A stretch of DNA of 64,000 nt from Allomuricauda sp. TMED12 (GTDB lineage Bacteria > Bacteroidota > Bacteroidia > Flavobacteriales > Flavobacteriaceae). How positions within the stretch are numbered: position 1 is the first letter of the stretch; each line of letters begins with the position of its first letter. Positions 1-9,295 of this stretch are shown here, piece after piece. A model generated the notes under the pieces. The model was given only the letters and a program-made list of their open reading frames with translations, made no database searches and was not told where the DNA came from. The translations under genes were made by a program, and so were the position numbers. The DNA lies in contig NHBR02000009.1 in assembly GCA_002167435.2 (NCBI GenBank), forward strand, positions 37,389-101,388, in the 5' to 3' direction.

Positions 1-578
1 ATGGCACTTTCTCCAAGACCATAGGTCATGATAGTTTTGTGCACAATGTAGGGTCTATCGTATTCTTCGATAATTTTGGGCAACACCGACTTAGTAATAA
101 GATTTTTCATCTCATAAGGGACACCAGGAAGCGAAACAAAAGCAGTTTTTCCCTTTTTCATCCATATACCTGGAGCCGTTCCAAACTCGTTGTGCAATAC
201 CGTTGATTTTGATGGAACCATGGCCTGCTCTCTGTTCAAATCCGAAATGGGAGTGGTGATATATTTTTTGAAGAGTTCTTCAATATGATTTAAAACGTTA
301 TTATCCCTAACCAATTCATCTTCAAAAAATTCGCAAAGGGTGTGTTTGGTAACATCGTCTTTTGTTGGCCCCAAACCACCTGTGATAATAACCACCGAAG
401 AACGTTCTCCAGCTTCTTTCAGGGATTTTAAAATATGTTCCCTATCATCCTGTATAGAAGTAATTTGATAGACCGAGACCCCAATTTTATTAAGCTCTTT
501 AGAAATAAAAGCTGAATTGGAATCCACAATTTGACCAATGAGAATCTCATCCCCAATGGTGATTATCTCGGCTTGCAT
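1..578 (-). CDS. cinA: CinA-family competence/damage-inducible protein (3' part outside window)
   Basis: The reading frame runs left from an ATG at 578 without a stop to base 1, so only the N-terminal ~192 residues are present. It opens [20 protein letters not shown] and continues with [16 protein letters not shown] and [14 protein letters not shown]. These are the signature motifs of the CinA/MoCF-biosynthesis (molybdopterin-binding-like) domain, which in the CinA family acts as an ADP-ribose or pyridine-nucleotide pyrophosphatase. The C-terminal nicotinamide-nucleotide amidase domain, if present, lies outside the window. The start codon directly follows the stop of the Hpt gene at 579, so the two genes are almost certainly cotranscribed. 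Family assignment is secure; the full domain set is not visible. Confidence 0.93.
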   Translation of the reverse strand, partial: MQAEIITIGDEILIGQIVDSNSAFISKELNKIGVSVYQITSIQDDREHILKSLKEAGERSSVVIITGGLGPTKDDVTKHTLCEFFEDELVRDNNVLNHIEELFKKYITTPISDLNREQAMVPSKSTVLHNEFGTAPGIWMKKGKTAFVSLPGVPYEMKNLITKSVLPKIIEEYDRPYIVHKTIMTYGLGESA

Positions 579-917
579 CTATAAATCGAAGTCGTTTTTT
601 AATTCTGTCACAACCTGTAGCACATCTTTTTTCAGAATGGGGAATTTTTCTTCAATCTCCTGCATGCTTCCTGTTGTTTTGCCTAAGGTCTCTATTTCGA
701 GTGCCTTGGCCCTTGTGTGCTCCATACCCAAAATATCTACGTTGGGTTTAATTTTGTGAGCTAGCTTATATATGTTTTCGTAGTCCTTACTGCAAATTGC
801 CTTTTCCAGGCTTTCCAAGTCCTCAGGAACTTCTTCCAAAAACACAGAAATTACAGATACGATGAAATCCTCATCCCCTTCTGCCATTTCATTTATCTTA
901 TCGAGGTTGTATATCAT
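579..917 (-). CDS. Hpt domain phosphotransfer protein
   Basis: A 112-residue, mostly helical, acidic protein. The central LAHKIKPNVDILGM motif (around residues 52-65) matches the histidine phosphotransfer signature, normally HxLKG; the histidine is the expected phospho-acceptor. Its size equals a single Hpt four-helix domain with nothing attached, so it should relay phosphate between a hybrid histidine kinase and a response regulator. Neither partner is encoded in this window. Its ATG overlaps the TAA of the upstream FAH-family gene by one base, and its stop abuts the cinA start, so it sits in the middle of a tight operon with metabolic and repair genes. KP instead of KG after the acceptor histidine is a mild departure from consensus. 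Confidence 0.85.
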   Translation of the reverse strand: MIYNLDKINEMAEGDEDFIVSVISVFLEEVPEDLESLEKAICSKDYENIYKLAHKIKPNVDILGMEHTRAKALEIETLGKTTGSMQEIEEKFPILKKDVLQVVTELKNDFDL

Positions 918-1528
918 TACCTTACTTTAATTTCAAATAGTTGTTCTCCTTCCAATGCACCGACAAGGTAGTCATTTGGGCTTACTTTACCAACACCGGC
1001 AGGAGTACCCGTAAAAATGATATCTCCCTTTTTCAGCATAAAATATGTAGATACGTGGGCTATGATTTCATCTATCTTCCACAACATCAAAGAGGTATTT
1101 CCTTCTTGGACCTTGTCTCCATTTTTCGACAATGAAAAATCCAAGTTGTCCACATCCTCAAATTTCTTCTTGGGAAGCCATTTGCCCACAACGGCCGCTC
1201 CATCAAATCCTTTGGCCTTTTCCCAAGGCAAGCCTTTGGATTTTAGTTTGGACTGAAGGTCTCTTGCCGTGAAATCGATGCCCAGACCAATTTCATCATA
1301 ATATTTATGTGCAAATTCTTTGGAAATATGTTTTCCTACTTTTTTAATTTTCACCAAGACCTCTACTTCATAATGTACATCTTGGGAAAATTCGGGAATA
1401 TAAAAATCCTGCTCTTTGGGTAATATGGCAGAATCGGGTTTTATAAAAACCACAGGTTCATCTGGACGCTCATTACTGAGTTCATTAATATGATCTACAT
1501 AATTGCGTCCTATACAAATCAGCTTCAT
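917..1528 (-). CDS. Fumarylacetoacetate hydrolase (FAH) family protein
   Basis: A 203-residue single-domain FAH-fold protein. It starts MKLICIGRNYVDHI. It carries EVEVLVKIKK (Glu metal ligands), GLGIDFTARDLQ, KGFDGAAVVGKW and the C-terminal IIFTGTPAGVGKV loop, all typical of the FAH/YcgM group. Relatives hydrolyse acylpyruvates such as fumarylpyruvate or decarboxylate oxaloacetate, using a Mg/Mn centre held by two Glu and one Asp. The substrate cannot be read from the sequence. The length is typical for the short, soluble, probably cytoplasmic subfamily. The gene shares its last base with the Hpt start and follows the exonuclease by 33 bp, suggesting one transcript running exonuclease-FAH-Hpt-cinA. 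Confidence 0.9.
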   Translation of the reverse strand: MKLICIGRNYVDHINELSNERPDEPVVFIKPDSAILPKEQDFYIPEFSQDVHYEVEVLVKIKKVGKHISKEFAHKYYDEIGLGIDFTARDLQSKLKSKGLPWEKAKGFDGAAVVGKWLPKKKFEDVDNLDFSLSKNGDKVQEGNTSLMLWKIDEIIAHVSTYFMLKKGDIIFTGTPAGVGKVSPNDYLVGALEGEQLFEIKVR

Positions 1529-1561
1529 AATTTGTTTATCGGGGGTTAACGCTTGCTTCTA

Positions 1562-2335
1562 TTAAAACTTATTGTTGAGCTTGCTCAACTTTATCTGAGT
1601 AAGTACTTTTTTGGTATATAATGGAAAGTCTGCATTAAGAATCCAGCCAAAATAGCCGGGTTCCTTTTCCATGACCTCGTCCACTGTTTTTCCTTTATGT
1701 TTCCCAAAGGAAAATATAGGATTATCATTTTCATCCACACCAATGAAACCAGCAAAATCAAGATTCTGTCTTCTGGTTGTGAATTCTGATAGTTTTTTTA
1801 CATCGTTTTCCAACTCGGGATACCGTTCCAACTGTGACAACAATACTTCATAAGTGGCCATGGTATCAGCCTCGGCACTATGGGCATCATCCAGGTTTTT
1901 ATCACAATAAAATTTATAGGCTGCCTCCAAGGTGCGTTTTTCCATTTTATGGAAAATGGTCTGCACATCGACCGAAACCATACTCTTCATATCAAAATCC
2001 ACATCGGCGCGGAGCATTTCCTCCGCCAATAAGGGAATATCGAACCTATCGGAATTAAAACCTGCCAAATCGCTATCACGAATCATCGCATAAATATCTT
2101 TGGACAATTGCTTAAAAGTTGGCTCATTGGCCACTTTTTCATCGGAAATTCCATGAATGGCCTCAGATTCAGCCGGAATTGGCATTTCTGGGTTCACCAA
2201 CCATGTTTTGCTTTCTTTGTTTCCGTTGGGGAAAACCTTCAAAATAGAAATTTCAACAATTCTATCCTTGGCCACGTTGGTACCAGTGGTCTCCAAGTCA
2301 AAAAAGCAGATAGGTTTGGTCAATTGTAGTTGCAT
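1562..2335 (-). CDS. DnaQ-like 3'-5' exonuclease
   Basis: A 257-residue DEDDh exonuclease. Exo I is CFFDLETTG (residues 11-19), Exo II is DLAGFNSDRFDIPLL, and Exo III is DDAHSAEADTMAT with the catalytic His/Asp pair. This core resembles the epsilon proofreading subunit of DNA polymerase III. The C-terminal part has FSFGKHKGKTVDEV and GYFGWIL, a small extra module seen in exonuclease X-like proteins of Bacteroidota. There is no polymerase-binding peptide that would mark a true DnaQ, so a repair or turnover nuclease is more likely than the replicative proofreader. It is probably the first gene of the exonuclease-FAH-Hpt-cinA unit. A 67-bp gap separates it from the E2 gene. Confidence 0.9.
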   Translation of the reverse strand: MQLQLTKPICFFDLETTGTNVAKDRIVEISILKVFPNGNKESKTWLVNPEMPIPAESEAIHGISDEKVANEPTFKQLSKDIYAMIRDSDLAGFNSDRFDIPLLAEEMLRADVDFDMKSMVSVDVQTIFHKMEKRTLEAAYKFYCDKNLDDAHSAEADTMATYEVLLSQLERYPELENDVKKLSEFTTRRQNLDFAGFIGVDENDNPIFSFGKHKGKTVDEVMEKEPGYFGWILNADFPLYTKKVLTQIKLSKLNNKF

Positions 2336-2402
2336 GTGGGACTTTTTAAATAAACTTGGCTTCTAAATTAAGAATAGTGGCAGGAATACGTGCGGTTTTC
2401 CT

Positions 2403-3767
2403 CTATATTTCCCTGTTTATGTCCCAAGCCTCTAAATAATCAGCCACTGCTTTTACAAACATACCGCCCAACGCGCCATTTACCACACGGTGATCATAAC
2501 TGTGGGATAGGTACATTTTACTTCGGATACCAATATATTCTCCTTGGTCGGTCTCAATCACCGAAGGTATTTTTCGGATAGCTCCCAAAGCAAGGATACC
2601 TACTTGTGGTTGATTGATGATCGGGGTTCCAAAGACACTTCCAAAAGAACCTACGTTGGTCACCGTATAGGTTCCATCCTTGATTTCATCAGGTTTTAAC
2701 TGATTGTTCCGAGCTCTGTTGGCAAGGTCGTTCACCGTTTTGGCCATACCTACCAAGTTTAACTGGTCAGCATTTTTAATTACGGGCACAATCAAATTTC
2801 CATCGGGCAAGGCAGCTGCCATACCCAAGTTGATGTTTTTCTTTTTAATGACCTTGTCACCATCCAACGATATGTTCATCATTGGGTATTTTTTAAGGGC
2901 CATGGCCACAGCTTCCATAAATATGGGAGTAAAGGTCAATTTTTCCCCTTCACGTTCCTGAAAAGCATTTTTCACTTTATTTCTCCAGTTCACCACATTG
3001 GTCACATCTACCTCAACAAAACTTTGCACATGCGCCGATGTGGATATACTTTCAACCATATGATGGGCGATCAATTTACCCATACGGGTTAATGGAATTA
3101 CCTCATCTCCTGCTCCAACTTGTACTTTGGATTCTTTTGGTTTATCTGCAACAGGCGCTTTTGATGGTTCTGGGGTTGCGACCTTTTCGGTCTTAGCATC
3201 TGGTTGCTGAACAGTATCAACCTTGGTTGCATTTCCATTGGAACGGTTTTCCAAATAGGCCATGATATCATTCTTGGTCACCCGACCTTCTTTCCCTGTA
3301 CCCACAATAGCCTCCAACTCGTCCATGGAAACATTTTCTTCCTTAGCTATATTTTTCACCAAAGGTGAGTAAAATCGTTCCGAACTTGAAAAATCGGGCA
3401 CCGATGTAGAAACGGATTCTTTTACTCCCGCCATTTGAACTTCTAACTCCCTTGCCGGCACTTCAGCGGTTTCCTCTACCGCTGCTTCTTGATCGGAGCT
3501 GTCATCCACAACAACATCAACGTCACCTTCTACCTGGATTACGGCAACCACTTCACCAACTTTTATGACATCATCTACATCGAACCGCTTTTCCAACAAC
3601 ACCCCATCTACTTCACTAGGAACTTCGGAATCCACTTTGTCAGTGGCAATTTCAAAGACGGCTTCGTCCATCTCAATGGTATCGCCTACCTCTTTTAACC
3701 AATTGGTCAAGGTAGCTTCTGCGACACTTTCTCCCATTTGCGGTAATTTCAATTCAAATTTTGACAT
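2403..3767 (-). CDS. 2-oxo acid dehydrogenase E2 (dihydrolipoamide acyltransferase), branched-chain type
   Basis: About 454 residues from the ATG at 3767, chosen because MSKFELKLPQMGESV is the standard start; an upstream in-frame TTG at 3782 is unlikely. Domain order: lipoyl domain with the lipoylated Lys44 in ATDKVDSEV, an acidic/Ala-Pro linker, a peripheral subunit-binding domain (YSPLVKNIAKEENVS, GRVTKNDI), a second Pro/Lys linker, and the trimer-forming acyltransferase domain ending SYDHRVVNGALGG. The protein forms the core of a branched-chain or related 2-oxoacid dehydrogenase complex and passes the acyl group to CoA. The usual active-site HxxxDG reads HRVVNG here, so the Asp is Asn. E1 and E3 genes are not adjacent. 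Confidence 0.92.
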   Translation of the reverse strand: MSKFELKLPQMGESVAEATLTNWLKEVGDTIEMDEAVFEIATDKVDSEVPSEVDGVLLEKRFDVDDVIKVGEVVAVIQVEGDVDVVVDDSSDQEAAVEETAEVPARELEVQMAGVKESVSTSVPDFSSSERFYSPLVKNIAKEENVSMDELEAIVGTGKEGRVTKNDIMAYLENRSNGNATKVDTVQQPDAKTEKVATPEPSKAPVADKPKESKVQVGAGDEVIPLTRMGKLIAHHMVESISTSAHVQSFVEVDVTNVVNWRNKVKNAFQEREGEKLTFTPIFMEAVAMALKKYPMMNISLDGDKVIKKKNINLGMAAALPDGNLIVPVIKNADQLNLVGMAKTVNDLANRARNNQLKPDEIKDGTYTVTNVGSFGSVFGTPIINQPQVGILALGAIRKIPSVIETDQGEYIGIRSKMYLSHSYDHRVVNGALGGMFVKAVADYLEAWDINREI

Positions 3768-3846
3768 ATTCGTATTTATCAAAGTGATTTTGATTAGTAT
3801 TTTACAAAAATACTAAAGAAATCGACTTATTTTTGATTTATGTTCA

Positions 3847-4467
3847 TTAATTTGCTTTAATAGAGTTTTCAAAAGGCACTCTATTAATTATACTTCTGCC
3901 CAAAGTCACTTCATCTGCATACTCCAATTCATCTCCAACGGAAATACCTCTCGCAATTGTGGAAGTTGTGACCTCTAGCCCTTCCAATTGTTTATAAATA
4001 TAAAAATTAGTGGTATCGCCCTCCATGGTGGAGCTTAGAGCTAAAATTAATTCTTTGACGGCCCCATCTTTAACCTTGTTGACCAATGTGGTTATATTAA
4101 GGTCCTGTGGCCCCACACCCTCCATAGGGGATATTTTACCTCCCAATACATGATACAATCCATTGTATTGTGATGTGTTTTCGATGGCCATTACATCCCT
4201 GATATCTTCCACCACGCAAACCATGGTCCCGTCCCTTTTGGGATTGGCACAGATTTCACAAACTTCGGTATCGGAAATATTATGGCAGTTTTTGCAAAAG
4301 TTGACCTCACTCTTCAATTTCAGCAGTGCATGGGCCAACAATTCGGTTCTTTCCTCGGGCTGTTTCAGTAAGTACAGCACCAACCGTAATGCTGTTCGCT
4401 TACCAATTCCAGGCAATTGAGACATTTCGTAAACTGCATTTTCCAATAGCTTCGATGAAAATTCCAT
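3847..4467 (-). CDS. recR: Recombination mediator RecR
   Basis: A 206-residue protein of normal RecR length. It has the N-terminal helix-hairpin-helix ([20 protein letters not shown]), the four-cysteine zinc finger [16 protein letters not shown], and a Toprim domain with [28 protein letters not shown] and a C-terminal [20 protein letters not shown]. RecR works with RecO, and RecF where present, to load RecA onto SSB-covered single-stranded DNA. It is transcribed divergently from the symporter gene across a 76-bp spacer. Nothing unusual is seen in the domain set. Confidence 0.97.
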   Translation of the reverse strand: MEFSSKLLENAVYEMSQLPGIGKRTALRLVLYLLKQPEERTELLAHALLKLKSEVNFCKNCHNISDTEVCEICANPKRDGTMVCVVEDIRDVMAIENTSQYNGLYHVLGGKISPMEGVGPQDLNITTLVNKVKDGAVKELILALSSTMEGDTTNFYIYKQLEGLEVTTSTIARGISVGDELEYADEVTLGRSIINRVPFENSIKAN

Positions 4468-4543
4468 AGCATCAATTCTCCTGCAAAATTACAATTTTAC
4501 TGTTACGAATTTACTTTCGTACTTTGCAATTCAAATTACATAT

Positions 4544-6031
4544 ATGTCAGCCACACAAATTCTGTTGCTAATAGGTGCCTATTTCTTGGTGCTTATCCTT
4601 ATCTCATACTTTACTGGAAAAAACGATTCCAACGCCGATTTTTTTAGGGCTGGCAAACAATCACCTTGGTATGTTGTTGCCTTTGGAATGGTCGGGGCCT
4701 CGCTCTCTGGAGTAACTTTTATATCGGTTCCTGGTTGGGTAGGCGATAGCCAGTTGACCTATATGCAAGTAGTGCTTGGCTATCTATTTGGATATTTTGT
4801 GGTTGCCTTTGTGCTTCTCCCACTGTACTATAAACTTAACCTTACCTCCATTTACGAATATTTGCACGATCGTTTTGGAAAGGTGAGCCACCGAACCGGG
4901 GCATTTTTCTTTTTTATCTCCCGAGTATTAGGTGCCGCTTTTAGACTGTACCTAGTGGCCATTGTCTTGCAGCAGTTTGTTTTTGATGACCTTGGAGTTC
5001 GCTTCGAATTCACCGTGGTCATCTCTATTTTATTGATTTGGATCTACACAAACAAAGGAGGTATAAAAACCATCGTTTGGACGGATACCCTGCAAACACT
5101 TTTTATGATTTTAGCGGTAATCCTTTCCATCATTATGATCAATCAAGAATTGGGTTGGAGTTTTAGTGAGTTTTTAGCTTCGGATGAATTAAAGAGTTAC
5201 AATTATTTTTTGGTGACAGATAGTTTTTTAAACAAAAGCTATTTTATTAAATCATTTGTCGGAGGTATGTTCGTGACCATCTGTATGACAGGGCTAGATC
5301 AAGATATGATGCAAAAAAACCTTACCTGTAAATCCTTGAAAGATGCACAGAAGAATATGGTCTCCTTCAGCTTTGTGCTTGTAGGGGTCACATTTTTGTT
5401 CATGTTATTGGGAGCTTTACTTTTCATTTATGCAAAAAGGGAAGGTATTGGTATCCCTTTAATGGACGGTACACCAAAAACAGATTTATTATTTCCCGAA
5501 ATTGCATTGAATGGTGGCTTGGGACTGAGCCTCTCCATTACTTTTATGCTTGGTCTAATTGCTGCTGCCTACAGTAGTGCAGATAGCGCCCTTACTTCAT
5601 TGACTACTTCTTTTTGTGTGGACTTTTTAAATGTACAAGCGAAAGAGGACAAAGAGCAAAAGCGTATCAGAAAACGCACTCATATTGTAATGAGTGCAGT
5701 GTTGGTAATTGTGATTATTGCGTTTAAGTACATCCTCAGCAGTAATGTTATTGATAGTTTGCTCACGGTGGCAGGTTACACATATGGTCCATTGTTAGGT
5801 CTTTTCGCCTTTGGTATTTTCACCAAACACAAAATTAAAGATAGTTATGTTTGGATTGTTGCACTTGTTTCGGTGATTACCATAGTTTTGATTGCCAATG
5901 TGCCGGCAGATTATTTGGGAGGATACCAAGTTGGTTATGAATTGTTACCACTCAACGGATTATTAACTTTTATTGGCCTGTGGTTGATCAGAACCAAAAA
6001 ATCGAGTACAGAGACTAGTATTGCCCAGTAG
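4544..6031 (+). CDS. Sodium:solute symporter family protein
   Basis: A 495-residue integral membrane protein with about 13 hydrophobic segments from residue 5 to 490, matching the SSS (SLC5-like, LeuT-fold) family in length and topology. Family motifs include [20 protein letters not shown] near the N-terminus, [25 protein letters not shown] in the middle, and [18 protein letters not shown], which contains the conserved serine region near the sodium site. The substrate (sugar, amino acid or pantothenate-like) cannot be assigned. The 3' end overlaps the convergent CoA-binding gene by 17 bp, so there is no room for a separate terminator. Confidence 0.93.
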   Translation: MSATQILLLIGAYFLVLILISYFTGKNDSNADFFRAGKQSPWYVVAFGMVGASLSGVTFISVPGWVGDSQLTYMQVVLGYLFGYFVVAFVLLPLYYKLNLTSIYEYLHDRFGKVSHRTGAFFFFISRVLGAAFRLYLVAIVLQQFVFDDLGVRFEFTVVISILLIWIYTNKGGIKTIVWTDTLQTLFMILAVILSIIMINQELGWSFSEFLASDELKSYNYFLVTDSFLNKSYFIKSFVGGMFVTICMTGLDQDMMQKNLTCKSLKDAQKNMVSFSFVLVGVTFLFMLLGALLFIYAKREGIGIPLMDGTPKTDLLFPEIALNGGLGLSLSITFMLGLIAAAYSSADSALTSLTTSFCVDFLNVQAKEDKEQKRIRKRTHIVMSAVLVIVIIAFKYILSSNVIDSLLTVAGYTYGPLLGLFAFGIFTKHKIKDSYVWIVALVSVITIVLIANVPADYLGGYQVGYELLPLNGLLTFIGLWLIRTKKSSTETSIAQ

Positions 6032-6374
6032 CCAACAACACCAAAGTACAGGCTACTTCGACCTCAACACCAGCATTTTCAAGGATTTTGTAGAATTCTG
6101 GATTTTCCGTACCCGGGTTAAAAATGACCCTTTTGGGATTAAGATCCATTATTTGTTGATAGTACTCCTTTTGGTTTTTAGGATTTAAATATAAAGTTAC
6201 CGTATCAATATTTTGAAAATCACCCAAGTTATCCTTAATTTGCACACCTGATACAGTTCCCCCACGTATCCCAAATGCGGTTGTCTCAACATTGTTGGCA
6301 ACCAACCTACGAATTGCTGTGTTGCTGTATCTTCCTGGGTTTGTAGAAGCCCCTACGACAAGTGTTTTTTGCAT
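6015..6374 (-). CDS. CoA-binding (YccU-like) Rossmann protein
   Basis: A 119-residue protein made of one Rossmann-like CoA_binding domain. The N-terminal [20 protein letters not shown] is the nucleotide-binding loop. Later strands read [29 protein letters not shown] and [13 protein letters not shown]. Proteins of this size resemble the N-terminal domain of succinyl-CoA synthetase alpha and of acyl-CoA synthetases, but have no catalytic partner domain. Their cellular role is not established. The gene is convergent with the symporter and overlaps its last 17 bases; upstream is a 352-bp divergent spacer. Confidence 0.88.
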   Translation of the reverse strand: MQKTLVVGASTNPGRYSNTAIRRLVANNVETTAFGIRGGTVSGVQIKDNLGDFQNIDTVTLYLNPKNQKEYYQQIMDLNPKRVIFNPGTENPEFYKILENAGVEVEVACTLVLLATGQY

Positions 6375-6726
6375 TTGTTAATTTTTGTGTTAAACTTTAG
6401 TATAGACTGTAACTTATCATAAATAAAGTCGTCTATTTTTCATAACTTATTGTCATTGGTAAGACTGTATTTTTATAGTTAATGGTTAGTGTTTAGTATA
6501 GCTTATCAATGTTTAACCCCGGTATTTTTACCGGGGTTTCTTCTTTTTAGAAACTTTTTCTTTTTGTCTTTTAAAAATACAACCCCTTACAAAGGTGTAC
6601 ATTACATAATCTTTTTTTGTTAAAGAATGTTAAAACAATAGTTAACTGTAACATTTCCGGCGTTCGGGCGTCTTAAAAATATCATCAGTCAATCAATCTA
6701 ATCATCAATCAAAAAACGAACTACTC
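6375..6726. other. Divergent intergenic spacer with internal terminator
   Basis: This 352-bp gap separates the CoA-binding gene (minus) from the large receptor gene (plus). It is very AT-rich and has no convincing open frame. It contains a strong terminator-like hairpin at 6515-6538 and two similar short stretches reading TTTAGTATAG near 6396 and 6492. The last 60 bases before the receptor start carry short CAATCAATC / CATCAATC iterations. No clear TAnnTTTG box was found. Confidence 0.6.
6515..6545 (+). terminator. Rho-independent terminator-like hairpin
   Basis: A perfect 10-bp stem, AACCCCGGTA paired with TACCGGGGTT, closes a TTTT loop and is followed on the plus strand by a T-rich tail (TTCTTCTTTTT). 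No annotated plus-strand gene ends upstream, because the spacer lies between divergent genes. It should therefore stop a short transcript starting inside the spacer, or attenuate the receptor gene at 6727. Confidence 0.75.
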
Positions 6727-9177
6727 ATGAGACATCTGAGCTTTCTATTCGCACTATTGCTGTGCATGACATCCCCATTTATTTCTTTAGCAAACGACCC
6801 TGATACCGCACTGGGCATCATCAACGGAAAAGTTGTTGATGATGCTTCAAACCAGCCTGTGGCCTATGCCGCTGTTGTCATTAAATCAGAGGATGGCACA
6901 AAGACCATTACTGGAGGTATTACCACTGAGGACGGAAACTTTGAAATCAAAAAGCTGCCCGATGGCACCTTTATCTTTGAGGTACAATTTATCGGATACA
7001 AAACCTATTCCCAAAAACTGATAATAGCGAAGGGAAAGCGTAACCTCAATCTGGGCACAGTAATCTTAGAGGAAGAAACCAAAGAACTCGAAGGCGTAGA
7101 AGTGGTAGCCGAACGCACAACCATAGAACAGCGTGTGGACCGAAAGGTAATCAATGTAGGGAAAGACCTTACCACCGCTGGTGCTTCGGCAGCGGATATT
7201 ATGAACAACATCCCCTCTGTGAATGTGGATGCCCAAACAGGCGATATTTCGCTACGCGGAAACTCCAATGTAAGGGTCATGGTAGATGGAAAATTGTCCA
7301 ACGTACCTGTGGCCCAGTTGCTAAAGCAGATTCCATCCACATCCATAAAATCCATAGAACTGATTACCAACCCTTCTGCCAAGTACAATCCGGAAGGGAT
7401 GAGCGGTATCATCAATATTGTTTTGCACAAAAACGCAAATATTGGCTTTAACGGAAACATAAACATGGGCCTTACCAAAGGTATCGAGGCCAAATTCAAT
7501 AGTTCTGTGGATTTGAACTACCGTAATGGAAAATTCAATTTTTATGGAAACTACGGCAACAATATTGGCAAGTGGGTCAACGATGGGAGCATTCTTCGCG
7601 TAGAGGAAAACTCGCGTCAAAAGTTTGATTTTTTCAACAACAACAAATCACATCTCTATAAATTGGGCGTAGATTTTTATCTGAATGATAAAAACACGAT
7701 TTCCTTTTTTACCAATCAGAACATCTATGATGGAAAAGGTGATGGTAAAACTCAGGTTACCTATTTCAACAACCCATCCAGAAATGTGACCCAATTGTTC
7801 TTTGACGATTCCAATAACCGCAGCGAACAGTACAATTTTGACTATAAATTAGATTTCAACAAGGAAGGTCATAATATAGAGTTGGAAGTGGACCACAACC
7901 TGTTTGAAAGTGAGCAGGATGCTGATTTTAGCTCCACAGGTGCATCCACCTTTCCAAATTATATGGATTTTGTGGATACCGATCGTACACAGACGACAGC
8001 GAATTTGGATTATGTAAACCCGTTAGACAGCATTTCCAAACTTGAACTGGGGCTTCAATCCAGAAATTTTGAGACCAAGGTGGATTATTCCTCGACCGGC
8101 CAGTCCTTCAATTCCAACGGAGACTTGGTGCCAACACCATCTACAAAATTTGTGTATGACATGGATATTTATTCCGCTTACGCCACTTTTGGACAGTCTT
8201 ATGAAAAATGGTCCTATCAAATGGGTGTGCGTATCGAGGACGTACAGGTAAAAGCAGATACCAATGCCGTACGTGCCTTTACCGATAAGTATACCGAAAT
8301 CTATCCCTCCGGATTCGTTACTTATAAACCTAACGAAAAAGACCAGCTACAAATCAGTTATAGTAGACGCGTGGATAGACCAGGGCTGCAACAAGTGAAC
8401 CCAATCAGGGAATTTGCAACACCGTTACTATCGGCTTTTGGAAATCCAAATTTAGTTCCTCAGTTTACAAGTTCCTATGAAGTGAACTACACCAAAAGAA
8501 TTAAAAATGGTAGTGTTACCGGCGGTGTTTTTTACCGAAGTATTACAGATGAGATCAATAGGGCGATTTACATCGACCGTTTGGATCTAAACAAGACGAT
8601 ATTGACCTTTGATAACTTTGACAACACATCTGCCTACGGCGTAGAGTTATCCACTAATTACAAGCCCATAAAATGGTGGAGCATCAACGGTAGTTTTGAC
8701 CTATTCTCACAGACCCAAAGAGGACTTACGGAAACATTGAATACTACCGATCCCAATCCAACCGAGGATGATATTGTAGAAGAAAAGGTGAAAGTTGACA
8801 ACACCGCTTGGAATTTAAGGATGAACAACAGCTTTACCGTGACCAAAAAACTGACACTCCAAGCCTTTGGATTCTATCGTGGCAGAAACAAAAGCATACA
8901 GTTTGATGCCAATCCCATGTACTTTGTGAATTTAGGAGCACGGTACAGCTTTGCTGAAGGCAAGGGGACCCTCAGTTTTAATTATAACGATATTTTCAAC
9001 ACGATGCGCTTCGCGTTCGAGGGTAGTTATCCTTATGCACAAGAGGGATCTTTTAACTGGGAAAGCAATAATGTATATGTTGGGATGTCCTACCGATTTG
9101 GAAGTGGAAAAAACCGCGCCAAGCAACGTAAAAGAAGGGACAACAACACCAAACAAGGTGGTGGCGGTATCCTATAA
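6727..9177 (+). CDS. TonB-dependent-receptor-like outer membrane beta-barrel protein
   Basis: An 816-residue protein with an N-terminal signal peptide (hydrophobic residues 4-21, ending SLAND). A carboxypeptidase-regulatory-like beta-sandwich follows (IINGKVVDDASNQPVAYAAV, about 30-110), then a plug-like domain (ASAADIMNNIPSVNVD, ISLRGNSNVRVMVDG, SIKSIELITNPSAKYNPEG) and a long beta-barrel. The C-terminus is Lys/Arg/Gly-rich (residues ~795-816). The architecture matches the outer-membrane beta-barrel group of TonB receptor relatives common in Bacteroidota. The ligand is unknown, and no SusD-like partner is adjacent, which argues against a polysaccharide utilisation locus. It is monocistronic, with a strong terminator 57 bp downstream. 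Confidence 0.88.
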   Translation: MRHLSFLFALLLCMTSPFISLANDPDTALGIINGKVVDDASNQPVAYAAVVIKSEDGTKTITGGITTEDGNFEIKKLPDGTFIFEVQFIGYKTYSQKLIIAKGKRNLNLGTVILEEETKELEGVEVVAERTTIEQRVDRKVINVGKDLTTAGASAADIMNNIPSVNVDAQTGDISLRGNSNVRVMVDGKLSNVPVAQLLKQIPSTSIKSIELITNPSAKYNPEGMSGIINIVLHKNANIGFNGNINMGLTKGIEAKFNSSVDLNYRNGKFNFYGNYGNNIGKWVNDGSILRVEENSRQKFDFFNNNKSHLYKLGVDFYLNDKNTISFFTNQNIYDGKGDGKTQVTYFNNPSRNVTQLFFDDSNNRSEQYNFDYKLDFNKEGHNIELEVDHNLFESEQDADFSSTGASTFPNYMDFVDTDRTQTTANLDYVNPLDSISKLELGLQSRNFETKVDYSSTGQSFNSNGDLVPTPSTKFVYDMDIYSAYATFGQSYEKWSYQMGVRIEDVQVKADTNAVRAFTDKYTEIYPSGFVTYKPNEKDQLQISYSRRVDRPGLQQVNPIREFATPLLSAFGNPNLVPQFTSSYEVNYTKRIKNGSVTGGVFYRSITDEINRAIYIDRLDLNKTILTFDNFDNTSAYGVELSTNYKPIKWWSINGSFDLFSQTQRGLTETLNTTDPNPTEDDIVEEKVKVDNTAWNLRMNNSFTVTKKLTLQAFGFYRGRNKSIQFDANPMYFVNLGARYSFAEGKGTLSFNYNDIFNTMRFAFEGSYPYAQEGSFNWESNNVYVGMSYRFGSGKNRAKQRKRRDNNTKQGGGGIL

Positions 9178-9234
9178 AAAATATTGATGCCCATATTCGA
9201 GTGTTGGTTGGTTATCTTGTGATGGCATCAATCA

Positions 9235-9270
9235 AAAACCCCGATCCTTTAGGATCGGGGTTTTATTTTT
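9235..9270. terminator. Bidirectional intrinsic terminator
   Basis: A 14-bp perfect stem, AAAACCCCGATCCT against AGGATCGGGGTTTT, has a two-base loop and poly-T/poly-A on both sides. It lies between the convergent receptor gene (ends 9177) and the FabH-like gene (ends 9296) and should terminate both. Confidence 0.9.
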
Positions 9271-9295
9271 ATTTTTATTTTTTTATTTGATGGGA

